From Colius striatus (taxonomy: Eukaryota > Chordata > Aves > Coliiformes > Coliidae), in NCBI RefSeq assembly GCF_028858725.1, contig NC_084761.1, positions 93,459,971 through 93,523,970 on the forward strand: 64,000 bases of DNA, read 5' to 3'. How positions within the stretch are numbered: the stretch's first letter is position 1; each line of letters opens with the position of its first letter. A program made the position numbers and the translations under genes. This document shows, one piece after another, positions 22,201-33,454 of this stretch. Under the pieces are notes generated by a model. That model was not told the DNA's origin. It made no database searches and saw only the letters and a list, made by a program, of their open reading frames with translations.

Positions 22201-23382
22201 CTTTTCTGTCATATGCTGCTACACAAACACCTTCAACACACTGTGAAGTCTGGACACTTCCTCAAAACAGATAACAAGCTAATAACACAGGAGATACCAA
22301 GATCTGATTTCATGGTCTTCTTTCATGGTACCATATTTGTTTGCTGCCAGTCTTCAGATTCCCCTGGCCTGGAGATTTATTGACTTAATTTTCACTGATA
22401 GGGGTTTTTTTCTCACTAGATACCTGCTTCTCTCACATTGTCCAATTTACATTGATGGCAAAGAGAATTTGGCCTGATCAAGGGCTAGAGGACACAGCCT
22501 TGGCTTTTTTCACTTCCCCTGGGTGCATTTCATCCGTTGATTTATGTGAGAAATAGTTAGTTTGCCTTGGTGGAGAAACAAAAACACCCAAGTGCAAAAA
22601 GAAAAGGCGACAGAAGACACAATGGTTATGTCGTTATTGAAATGTGTTTCTCACTTCAGAAACAACAGTCTGTGCTCAAACAAAGTGATAAGTGGGGACA
22701 GAGATTAAGCCAAAATAAACCCCCTTATCTTAAAAAAAAAATCAGCTTCCTAAAGCCAACCTGGATCTGATCTGTGTGAACAACAAGAGAAAGAGCAAGA
22801 AGGATGAGATATTTCTTAAAATAATATTACTGTAGGACCCAACAAAAAGTAAACTCTGCTCATGGGACAAAAGTTATTTACAACTAGCCCTGACACCATG
22901 TACATGAGAGGTCAGATAGAGAGCAGAGCACTAACCCTTCCATGTCTTGCAGGTTTAATTTACAAACACAGGCAACAATCCTGCTAGGAGATACCTTGGC
23001 CAGACATCAGACACCCAGTGGTTCTCATTGTCTGTGAACTTCCCTTTAAAAGCAACAGGACTCCTCCCAGCACTTAAGGTTAGAGGCCTTTGGTTAAAAA
23101 CTGTCTATTGAGCCAGTTTCACCAATCCCACTGGGGCAAGAGGGATGATTCCCAGTGCACAGCACTAAGTAAGAGGCTTCATTTAGAGCCCTTTGGGAAA
23201 CATCTTGGGTACCTTTCCTCAAGACATTTACCTTCCTTTTTTAATCTCACTCCTCGAGGTTGGACTGAAATAAACAAAACAAACTCTAAGTATATTTTTT
23301 GTGAACAGATATAAATCCCTCTTGGACAACAAGTCAAACCCCTAGGTGCTGTAAACACATATAACAGAGAAAACAATAGTTT

Positions 23383-23636
23383 AGGACAAAGGGCAACAGG
23401 TACAAGTTGGTACATAAGAAGTTCCAAAGAAACATAAGGAAAAACACTGTTGAGGTGAGGGAGCACTGGAAGGGGCTGCCCAGATGGGCTGTGGAGTCTC
23501 TTTCTCTGGAGACACTCAAACCCACCTGGATGAGTTGCTGTGTGACCTACTCTAGGTGGTCCTGCTCTGGCAGGGGGATTGCACTGGATGAGCTTTCAAG
23601 GCCTCTTCCAACCTTTAAGATTCTGTGATTCTGTTA
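23383..23636 (+). mobile_element. CR1 LINE 3' fragment
   Basis: It starts AGGACAAAGGGCAACAGG, continues GAGCACTGGAAGGGGCTGCC, GACCTACTCTAGGTGGTCC and TCTTCCAACC, and ends ATTCTGTGATTCTGT. It shares diagnostic wording with the 25.2-kb copy (CTACTCTAGGTGGTCCTGC), so both belong to one subfamily with an ATTCTGTG tail. Confidence 0.92.
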
Positions 23637-23639
23637 TTA

Positions 23640-25225
23640 GTAAGGTCACTGACTGATATACCTTGAGCTTATTCATCCTTAGTCCTCTGATCTGACCAAA
23701 TAGAGCTTGACCAGAGGACCAAGCTGTGTCTTCCCAGCACAATGCAAACCCCTCCAGCTGTTGTCTGTGCCAGCCCCTCTCCTCATCTACAGCACACAGA
23801 TCAGCCCTGGTTTGGGGCATCCTCTCTTCCCTTCTGCCTTGCTGGGAATTGTCACTTAAGATTTGCTTTCTTTACCTGTCATGCAGTTTACTTTCATTTA
23901 TGCACAAAAAATAAATGTATGGGAGAATGCACACACATATTTAGGTGCATACACACCTGTCTCTGTGTGCAGGCTCCATCTCTGTCATTTAGTTAACATA
24001 ACCAATAAGGAACAAAAGGAAGAAAGAGATGTCACATCATGAAAGCTCCAGGACCTCTATGACTTCTGCATGTGAGAAGCCATCCAGTTGCCACCACACT
24101 TCATCCAGCCTGATTTCTGTTCCTCAGGTTAGCCTAACAAATATCCTGCAAACTGGACCATCCAGCTCCTGGTTCACACAGGCTCTGAAGGAATTTTAGG
24201 GTGCCCTCATTACACAGCCTTGAGGGAAGGCTGTGCCAGATTTGACCCCACTATCTGTCTTCCACTCCAGATTTACAACAGTGTTAACTCCAACTAAATG
24301 ATGCTGTGGGGGGCACCATGACACAGTTGAAAGAACCATTGGAATATTTCAGAGAGTTTATTGTCCACATGGCACTGGCAGTGGACAAACAGGCACCTCC
24401 ATATGGTAAACATAGGGCTACAGATGTACCAAAGGGCTGATAGTCCAATGTGATCCCACAGGAGCCAAGTCCATCACTGAGCTCAGACCAAGCAAAGCCT
24501 GTCACTTTGCCAAGTATTTTGCAAAGCAAAGAAAAGGTCTTCTTCCCCCAGGACATTGTTTCCCAGGAAGGCAGAGGGGAAAGAACACTTCAGGCATGCC
24601 CACCCTGCCCAAGCACCTTCTGGAGCTGGATCTAACACCCTCTAAAGCCCAACTGACATGAGTGCTGAAAGAAGTCCAACCCCAGTCCAAACCATCCATG
24701 AAGGGAGGGCACTAATGAAGCAGAGCATCCACTGGGAAAGGCAGTTTCTCCTTTTCTGACTTGCAGAGAGTCTCTTAACACTGTTTGAATCATATGACAC
24801 ACTCAACAGTAATGCAGCCTGAATTGTTGCTCCTCAGGGGTCTGTCTGCCAAGAAAACTGAGAAATGACTCATGTCATGGCATTCAGAGTGAGGGGAGGG
24901 CAGGATGGGGAGGTGACTAATGATTCAAAAGCACAGAGGTTTACTTCCAAGGGAGGATGGGCCAGTCCTATTCACGATGCAGCAAAAGGGTCTTACAGTA
25001 CCTCGAGATGATGGAGCAATGAGCATGTGAATGGTGGAGAAATACATCTGTGTTCAAAGGCAGAGACAGCATTGCCATGCAAGTAATCTGCACTTGATCC
25101 ACCACAGACTGAGAGTCTCAGAGGATATGGATGGTTCAAAGCTGAAGAAGATCATTGGAAAATAGGTGAGAGCTGTTTGCTGGGAACTAGGAATTGGGTT
25201 TGGAGGCCTCAGTAGTTCTGAATCC
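23640..25225. other. Spacer between two sibling CR1 copies; no gene seen
   Basis: No frame with support and no recognised repeat. It is bounded by same-orientation CR1 elements of one subfamily. Confidence 0.5.
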
Positions 25226-25227
25226 CT

Positions 25228-25701
25228 CAGGGTTCAAGAGGAACAGGGAGCTGCTGGAGAGAGTTCAGTGCAGGGCCACAAACATGATGGAGTGGAGCAT
25301 CTCCCTTATGATGAAAGGCTGAGGGAGCTGGGGCTCTGCAGCTTGGAGGAGACTGAGGAGTGACTTCATTAATGTTTACAAATCCATAAAGGGTGTGTGT
25401 CAGGAGGATGAATCCAGGCTGTTCTCAGTGATGGCCAGTGATAGGACAAGGGGCAATGGGTACAAGCTGGAACAAAAGAGGTTCCAAAGAAACACAAGGA
25501 AAAACTTCCCTGTTGAGGTGGGGGAGCACTGGAAGGGGCTGCCCAGATGGGCTGTGGATTCTCCTTCTCTGGAGTCATTCAAACCCACCTGGATGAGTTC
25601 CTGTGTGACCTACTCTAGGTGGTCCTGCTCTGGCAGGGGGTTGCACTGGATGATCTTTTGAGGACCCTTCCAGCCCTCGAGATTCTGTGATTCTGTGATT
25701 C
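25228..25701 (+). mobile_element. CR1 LINE, 3' part including the end of the RT reading frame
   Basis: The left portion (GAACAGGGAGCTGCTGGAGA through GAGGGAGCTGGGGCTCTGCA) corresponds to the C-terminal end of the CR1 reverse-transcriptase ORF. The remainder is the 3'UTR, ending in two to three ATTCTGTG tail units at 25682-25701. The coding portion is broken by stops and frame changes. It is the second longest CR1 copy on the plus strand here, about 475 bp. Confidence 0.93.
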
Positions 25702-27245
25702 CTAAATCACATGAAAGAGTCAGTGGGGACATTCAAGAAAAAGGCCAAGACGGCCATTCCTCTATCAGAGGAGGAAAAATAGTTACACCAGGCATCAGGA
25801 AAAGCAAGAGGTCACCCAGAGGACCTGGAGACAAGTGGCCCTGGTGGCAGCATTTGTCCCAGGGCAGCACCATCCAGGCACAGAACTGATACACAGATAC
25901 CAGGACTGGCTCCTGGCGTAACTAAAGCATGGCTGGAGTTCGCATTTGGTGGGGGGTGGAGGGGTTGCTGTGCCATTGCATCAGGGCCAGCTGGTGAGAC
26001 GATGTCTGGACCAGGCACTGATTAGAAATGATTCCAGACAGAGCAGGGCGAGGGCAAGGGGGGAGCAGTGAGTGATGGATTAACCCTTTCCGAGTCACAT
26101 TCTCCCTTACAAAGGGCGAGTTACTTTCTGCTCCAACACTGAGTTACACTAACAAGCATTGCTGAGACAGGGCCTGAGCGAGATTTATTTGTCTTGAATC
26201 CCTTTAAACATTTCAACACCCTGTGGCTGTGCACCCAGCAAGCCTGTGAAACCACATGCCTCACAATTCCTACCCTCTCCCCGCTCTTCCCTCCTGGTTA
26301 TTTCACTCCCTCCTTGCTGCAAGCCAGAACGCTTGTCAAAATTAGAAATTAAGCCATAGGAGGCACGCACTTGGCTTTCCCTTCTGCCCATCTGGTAGGC
26401 CCCTGATCCTGCCTGGGGATGCTGTGACCTCTCATAAGCACATAATCAGCACTGAAATACCCTATGGCCTCTTTTTTACTTTAAGATCCAAGGCAATATG
26501 GATACGAGGAAGCAACACAGCATGAGTCTCCCCCTTGAAATCATGTTAACTTTGGAGCACCTCGTGCTGCACACAGGGTGAGGCTTCACATGTCTTGGGA
26601 GGAGCTCCTACATCTGCAATCCATCACCCACACACCTGTCCAAGAGACAAGGTGATACAGTCCATTTGTTCCCCACGCCGTCCTGCTGACTGATGAAACA
26701 CGACAGGGATGGTTTATGGGCTAGCCCTGAATCACACAGGAGCCACAGCACCCTTGTTTCCATCCCACACCTTTGTTTGGAGGATGACTTGAAGCTGTCA
26801 GGGCACTCTGCAGGAACAAAAAGCTGTCAGGTAAGCTGCTCCACTGGCTTCAGGAGAGCTGCAAAATGGAAAAGGACAATAGGTGATCCCACAAACTTCT
26901 TGCAAAAGGAGTAGCCAAAGCACACAGATTTGCCCTACTCTTGTGTTTCTGGATGAATTGTTCTTGCTGTTGAAAGTGAGTTGGAGGGCTTGTAGCTCAG
27001 CCTTATGCTTCTAAGCTGCCTTCTATTCAAAAGGTATCTTCCCCTCACCACCTTCTAGAACGTGACATTCATCATCCATCAAGGCAAGAACTCCCTGGCA
27101 AGACAGGTGGACATTTCCTTCCTCCCAAGCATTCTCCATAACTTCACTGCATGGGGGACTCTCCCTGCCATAGCACCTGGTAAATGTTGTGCTCCACCAT
27201 CACACTTTTTGCACCATTAAGCTGTTCTAATAGCATTTCGAACAA
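25702..27245. other. Intergenic; no gene seen
   Basis: Short unsupported frames only. An imperfect short direct repeat (AGCTGTCAGG) occurs near 26793 and 26822. Confidence 0.5.
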
Positions 27246-27249
27246 TTTC

Positions 27250-27420
27250 ATCCAAAGATCTCAAAGTACTTTTTGAGTTAATTAAGCCACTGAAGTATTA
27301 TTACACCTCTCTTATGGAAGAGAAAGCCAAGCAAAGATGTTAAATGACTTGCCAAATGTAATACGAGTCAGTAGCTAAGTTGGGAAAAGAACCCAGGAGT
27401 CCTGACTCTTAACCCATGGC
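27250..27420 (+). repeat. Ancient MIR/CORE-SINE-like or L2-tail-like repeat
   Basis: The segment has the order typical of this old amniote class. It opens with ATCTCAAAGTACTTTTTGAG and ATTATTACACCTCT, then reads GATGTTAAATGACTTGCCAAA, AGTCAGTAGCTAAGTTGGGA, AAGAACCCAGGAGTCCTGAC and TTAACCCATGGC. The GTTAA(A/G)TGACTTGCC and GAACCCAGG motifs are hallmarks of the MIR core. It is diverged but nearly co-linear over 170 bp. The exact family cannot be assigned without a library search. Confidence 0.6.
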
Positions 27421-30400
27421 TGTAAACCATTTTTCTCTATAAAACAGAAATTAAGCTAGTAGAAGGGTGGCAGCACAGCTTTTCCTTTCACTCAGTCTGC
27501 CTTATTATTAAGACAGCAAGAAAAATATTGATTCTTAATCTTAGAACTTGGTACATGAGTTTGAAACAGACTGTGTGGAAGTTCAGGGGGGCTTGCCACC
27601 TTTGAAATTCTCACATCATGCTTGTATTTAAAGAAGCTATTGTGCTAGCAATAGCTAGGGGCTTGCTGCAGAAATGAGCTCTGTGTTAGCTAGGAAGTCA
27701 GATCAGATCATTGAAATAACTCTTCAAAACAACCTGACAAATCTATGACATCTTCCTGCTAACTCAAAGCACCAAAACCACCAGAACAAGTTACCATTTG
27801 TTCTCTCTACTGCCAAAGACACACAAAAAAAGACACCACAAAGGTGATTTCTCTTGCAGAAAACAACTCCTCTTCCTGCAGCCCAGCCCAGCCCAGGATC
27901 TGCAAGTGGAACTGCTCCAAGTCTAAAGATAAACACAGCGATAGCAAGGGCATTTCCACAAGGAGCCCAAGGAATTCGAAAGAGGAAGGAGAAACTGGGA
28001 CCCCAATGAGCTGTTTGCCTGCATCCTGCTGTCCATAAGTTTTATAAATTATGGGGGAAAAAATGGTGTGTGTAACTGAGAGCTGCCCCCAGGCACCAAT
28101 AATTTGTCTGACCTGCATTTAGAAGACCAATCCACTCAGCTCTAACTAGCCTTGGCAGCCTCGCACGGGTCATATTTTTACATGGATGAACTGTTCTTCA
28201 ACAATTTCCTCCAGTGTGCTAGCAGCACAAACAGGCTTTTCTTTGCAAGCAGGTATGTATGCCTTCTATTTTTCCAGTTATTTCTTTTCTCACACACATG
28301 GTTCATGTGGCCTTTTGCAAAGAAGAAATGCCCACTCCTCTCGTTCTTTCCCACTGGCAGTGTTGCTACGAGCAGGTTGCAGATTTATGGGGCAGGGATG
28401 GAGGTTTGCTTAGATTTGGATTCTCCTGTTTTAGGAGGCAATGGTATCACTTTTTTCCTCCAATACTTCTGAGTCCTATTCCTATCTTTCCCTAACATTT
28501 GCCTGCAGTGTCATGTTTTATCACTTAAGAACTTTACTTAAGCTCATTGTGACAGCCAGAATTTACAGTTGCAAAGATTCCATTGCTTTCTACAGTATTT
28601 CTGAGGCTAAATTAGTCATCCAGGAGAAATCACTGCAAAGAGAGGGTAGAGAGATGGGGAAGCTCAGCCACCACCTCTCAAATTCCAGGCCTCTCACCCT
28701 ATGAGTTTGCCATGGCCAAAGCACTGTAGTCCCTTGACTTTGTGGGCTTGAAGATATGGTGAGGAAGGCATGAAGAAATGAAAGCAGATGAGAAAAGCAC
28801 TGTCAGAGATAGACAGAGAGACTGACAGAGCCATATATATACATTTGCTCTTTCTGGACAAGGAATTCATCACATGCACCGAAAGCTGCATGACCTCAGG
28901 ATGTAAGCACAGGATTTAGGGCCTTGTCGGAATTTGCCCTGGCTCTTTATTTAACACCAAGTAGGATTGTGCCTGAAAGAACCAAACACTTCCAGTGGTT
29001 TCCCTCAGACATTTGGATGATGGATTGTTGGCATCACTTGTTTTCTTTTGAAGGCAATTCATTTATCAGAGACAATTACTCAACTGATAAGTTCAGTGTG
29101 TTCAGCTGTTGGTGGCTACACAGCAGCTACAGGCCAATAAACGTGAACTGCAATCAGCCTGATTAATGATTTCAGATCACTAAACTGCAGCTTTGTTTAA
29201 GATAAGGCTCCAATAGGCTTTTCTGCTGAATCTGGCAAGTTTACCGGTGTTAGTGACACTACCTTCATTGTCAGCACCCCAAGCCCAGCAGCTCCTTCAG
29301 TTTGACTTTGTGTTTGAGCCAGTCCCACTCCTCGGGACCTCCGAAGAGCTCAGCAGGTGTTTGATGGGCAGCGTAAAGTGACGGGGAATTCCCTTCCATC
29401 TGCCACATAGCAAAGAGCTAAGGAAATTGTTTCCAAATGTCCCTTAATTTAGAAGTTTACTTCCCCCCTACACCCCTTCCCTTCAGTCTCCTGTTTTACT
29501 CCTCAGGGCTGCTGACCTTCACCTCTGTTGCCATCCTTCAGCAGCCGCGTGAATCCTGACACCGCTCCAGCCCCGGGTGTCACGGAGCATGGAGCAACAA
29601 GCCAAGGGAAGAGCCCAAATATTGTGAGCAGACTTGTAAGCAATGGACATCAGGTTTTGAGAGGACTGTTTGATTTAACCTGTTGGCAAGCACTAACATT
29701 GCTACGGTGAGACTTACAGAGCATGTGCCGATCACGGCCCCTTCAGACAGGATGGCATTTGAGTTTCATTCATTTTCTGGTTGCAAAGAACACGAGTATG
29801 AATGCATGTGTGCATATACATGTACCTACATGCTCTTCCCCTGCTGCCCCCTGCTAAAGGAATCACGTCACTGATTGCTGTGCCACAAGCCCAGACTGGT
29901 AAAGACTGAGCTCGTGGAGCAGCCGTTTTAGAGTTACAACCCCTGTTAAGCTCCAAGCACAAGATCCAATCCATGAAATGAGCCAGAGTTCACCACACTG
30001 TATTTAGCTTTGCACAGACCCAGTCCCACCTCCTGCCCTTCCCAGTGAAGATATTTTCAGGCTGAAGAACAACTTCTGGGCATTGAGACCTCTTGAGATT
30101 TTATTTCAGTGAGCTGAAGAATTATGTGATTGGCATTTTGCTTTAGCAAATTGAATTCAGACCATTGCTATTAGATGTTCCAGCTGTAACATAGGCACTT
30201 GCCTCAACCTGCCCAGTCAGGGTCTCTAAGTGGGGTGTCCTGCCTGAAGTTGGAGGATAGAAACAGCCCATTTGCTGCTAGTAGGAATCTGCTGGTTTCT
30301 CAGCTCAAGGTAACACGATGCCCAGGGACACGGCTGCAGTCCCAGACCATTCTCAAGTTTAGGTGCTAAATTAGCACTGCAGCTATTTCATCCCAAGGTG

Positions 30401-32159
30401 AGAGTCTCAGGCCTCCTTCCAGCACATGTTTGGAGAAGGCACCCACCACTTGAGCAATGTTTTTGTATGGTCCTAGATCTTGGGTTCAGCTCCTGCACCA
30501 GTGTGAGGAGCAGCAATACAACTACTGCTGCATTTCACCTCCACATCTTGAAACTGTACTTCTACAGAAACAGAAGGGAGGAGAGCTATGAAGCATGTAG
30601 CAGCTACAGCCAGGAGGAAGAGGAGGAGGAAGAACTCATTCTTGCTTGCTCCACTCTAAGGGCCCTCCATGCATTTTGTATTGCACTTTAGAGGAAAATA
30701 CATTGCAGCTGTTAATTTTATGCCCCCTTGCTGCTCAAGTTTACCCTGAGAATCCATTTAAAACATGGCACAAACATTTGGAAATCAATACATTTCCCTG
30801 GGAAGTTTCCCCACAAATAACATATATAGTTTATTAGCTTAATTAGAGCAATGCAGTAATCTATTTGTCAATCCCAGACAAACATTGAGTTGTTTACTTA
30901 GATATACCCAGGAGCTCAATAAAAAACAACCCAAACCTAAACCATAGGCACACAAGGCTGCGTACTCAGGGACCTGAGTGTGCTCATTTTGTAACCAAAA
31001 GAAGTCAAGAAGGCTCTAAAGAACCCTCCTGGAGGAGCCTTCATCCTGGAAGCCATCCACTCACATTTCTCAGCTGAAGGGCTGAGGAGTCGTTGACCAG
31101 GAGGAGATTTGATACAGCCTGTGCAATCGTCTGATTTTTGTTTTAGAGAGAAGGAAGATTTCAATGTGCTCTTTTGTAGTCCATGACAGCTTTATTACAT
31201 CAAGAAAAGGAAACATGCCCATCAGAAACTTCACCTATTGGTTCAGATGAAATCTCATGGTTCCTCAGACCTCTTGATTTGCTTCACTGGAGAGGTTTAT
31301 CTACTGAGCTCAAACTGGAAATCAAGTGTCTTCCAGTTAGAACTGCTGATGTGATTATAACTGCATGATTGCCATGAGAATTCCTAGATGGTTTTGAGAG
31401 CTATAAAGCCTTAGTCTGGCATTTCATCTCCCTCTCAAGGCTGCATATCTATTAGCTTCAAAATGTAATCAGTTGCTACAATAACACCTTTCCTTGGGAT
31501 GATGCTGGCCCATTGATACCTTGAGAACCCAGAAGCATGCTAAGAGGTTGGAAAAGGATATTTTTATTTTCTACAGATGTCTAAAAGAAAGTCTGCATCT
31601 GACTCCAGGTTCCTATGGATTTGTGAGCCTTGGAATTGATTTGCTGAAAACTTACATTCTGCTCATATAGAAAGCCATCAGCAAACTGCTTGGACCTGGT
31701 CAAATCTTGAAAGGAGCTGCCTAAATCTCAAAAGGAGCTATCAACAGAAAATAAAGTGAAGACTATATATAGTTTTAGATCCCACAGAAAATGTGCTAGT
31801 CAGATGCTGCAGCAAAGGGAGACCAAATACAAAGTATGGCATCACAGAGGAAAACAGCAAAAGAACCCAGGGTACACTGAAAGCTGCATCAAAAATAGGA
31901 GGGTAATGTAATCATCACATCAGTTTTACAGGGTCCTACACTTCTGATACTGAGGGAATTATTTCTAGTGTACACTGGGAAAATGTGCTCAGAAAGTGTT
32001 CAAGAGGTGAGCAAAGCCAAATCAATGATCAGTGACACATGGCCAAATCTTCCAGCTGATGAACTTTGTGCTCCTTGGAGCTACTCTGGCTTCAGACTCA
32101 GAAAGCTAGAAGTGGGTTTTCATCTGCACTCTAAAAGGATCCAAAGCAGCAGGAAGCTG
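27421..32159. other. Intergenic; no gene seen, includes a candidate conserved element
   Basis: No coding exon is supported. It contains a GGA-rich patch at 30611-30635 and the candidate conserved non-coding block at 28920-29230 described separately. The 29540-29590 stretch has a small cluster of CpGs. Confidence 0.5.
28920..29230. promoter_or_regulatory. Candidate conserved non-coding element
   Basis: Unique-looking sequence with dense homeodomain- and SOX/TCF-type words (CAATTACTCAACTGATAAG, CCTGATTAATGATTTCAG, GCTTTGTTTAAGATAAGG) and no transposon signature. Balanced, non-repetitive AT-rich blocks like this are often conserved enhancers. Conservation itself cannot be seen from one sequence. 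Confidence 0.25.
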
Positions 32160-32641
32160 GACCACAAGGGACTCCATCACTTCCCTGGACAGCCTGTGCC
32201 AGTGTCTAATAATCCTTTTGGTGAAGAAGTTTTCTCTACCATCCAATCTATCCCTCCTCTGGAGCAACTTGAGGCCATTTTCTCTTGTCCTGTCACTCAT
32301 TACCTGGGAGAATAGACTGACCTCCACCTTACTAAAACCTTTTGTCAGCAAATTTTAGAGAGTGATCATGTCTCCCCTCAGCCTCCTCTTCTCCAGACTA
32401 AACACCTCCAGTTCTCTCAGCTGTTGCTCATCAGACTTGTGCTCCAGACCCTTCCCCAGCTCCGGTGCCCATCTCTGGACACTCTCCATCAACTCAATGT
32501 CCCTCTTGTAGTGAGGGGCCCAGAACTGAACACAACACCCGAGGTGCAGCTTCATCAGCATCTAATACAGGGGGACAATCACTGCCTTGGTCCTGCTGGT
32601 CACTATTTCTGATACAAGCCAGAATGCCATTGGCCTTGAAC
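32160..32641 (-). mobile_element. CR1 LINE with remnant of the reverse-transcriptase C-terminus
   Basis: The minus-strand frame 32561-32355 reads CVQFWAPHYKRDIELMESVQ, then GLEHKSDEQQLRELEVFSLE and KRRLRGDMI, the well-known C-terminal block of CR1 ORF2. It is followed by the 3'UTR (CCATCACTTCCCTGGACAGC in inverted view). The 3' tail is missing, and both the ORF and the element are truncated. It abuts the LTR region at 32.9 kb. Confidence 0.92.
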
Positions 32642-32911
32642 AAGAGCAGAGAAGACACAGTTGCCCATGGGCTGCACCATTCCCACATAGAGACAAAAAT
32701 CAGCAGACTGGACAGGGAAAAGAAAAATCCACCAGTATGAAAAGCCTTGTGGGAAGTCCTCCCTGAGAAAGGTCTCATGAAGGAGACATTGGCCAAGGAG
32801 GGTGAGGTTTCCACTGTTTTGACTCAGACTGTGGGAGAGCCTGGACCCACAGCAATTTAGATGTTTCACCTATGGCTTGATGGTCAATGTAACAGCTTCA
32901 GCTTGGAAGAA

Positions 32912-33454
32912 TGCTGAGGTTTAACCCCAGCCAGCAACCAAGCACCACACACTCGCTTCTGCCCACAGTGGGATGGGGGAGTGAACGGGAAAAGAAAAAG
33001 TTAAACTCATAGGCTGAGATAAAGAAAGTTTAATATCACAGAAAAGGAAGGGGAAATAGCAATAATAATAATGATAAAACAGACAAAACAAGTGATGCAC
33101 ACTACAATTGCTCACCACTCACTGACCGATGCCCAGCCAGTCCCTGGGCCATGATGTCTCCTGGCCAGCTCCTCACAGTTTATATACTGGGAATGATGTG
33201 CTATGGTCTGGGAATTCCTTTTGGCCAGTTTGGGTCAGTTGTTACAGCTGCATCCCCTACCAGTGTCTGGTGCACCCACTCTCTGGCAGGGCAGAGTAAG
33301 GAGATCAAAAGTTTTTGACTTAGCATAAGCACTGTTCAGCAACAACTAAAACATCAGTGTGTTATCAACATTATTCTCATCCTGAATCCAAAACACAGCA
33401 CCATACCAGCTACTAGGAAGAAAATTAACTGAATTCCACCCAAAACTAGAATGA
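32912..33454 (-). mobile_element. Solo LTR of an avian endogenous retrovirus
   Basis: On the minus strand this is one LTR of about 540 bp. It contains a TATA box (TATATAAAC, plus positions 33178-33186) and, about 145 bp downstream, an ATTAAA polyadenylation signal (33034-33029) followed by CTTTCTTTATCTCA. The 3' end reads TTGCTGGCTGGGGTTAAACC. It resembles a common avian ERV LTR class, of the sort annotated as ERVL/ERVK-type LTRs in songbirds. There is no internal gag/pol/env sequence on either side and no second LTR, so it is a solo LTR left by recombination. The extreme ends are worn and I cannot define a clean target-site duplication. An (AAT)n run lies inside at 33061-33074. Confidence 0.8.

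Larger units (their letters stand above)
18409..23382. other. Intergenic; no gene seen
   Basis: It contains a 13-bp A run near 20021, a CTCF-like motif at 19407-19420 and a possible very old repeat at 22050-22200 (listed separately). The 21369-21833 plus frame (154 codons) shows no domain and no acceptor/donor pair, so I do not call it a gene. Confidence 0.5.

Noticed and set aside
29845..29855. Third CTCF-like site (TGCCCCCTGCT)
   Set aside because: It lacks the final TGG of the core motif.
32355..32561. Host gene encoding the CVQFWAPHYK protein
   Set aside because: This is the C-terminal end of the CR1 reverse-transcriptase ORF inside a truncated LINE.
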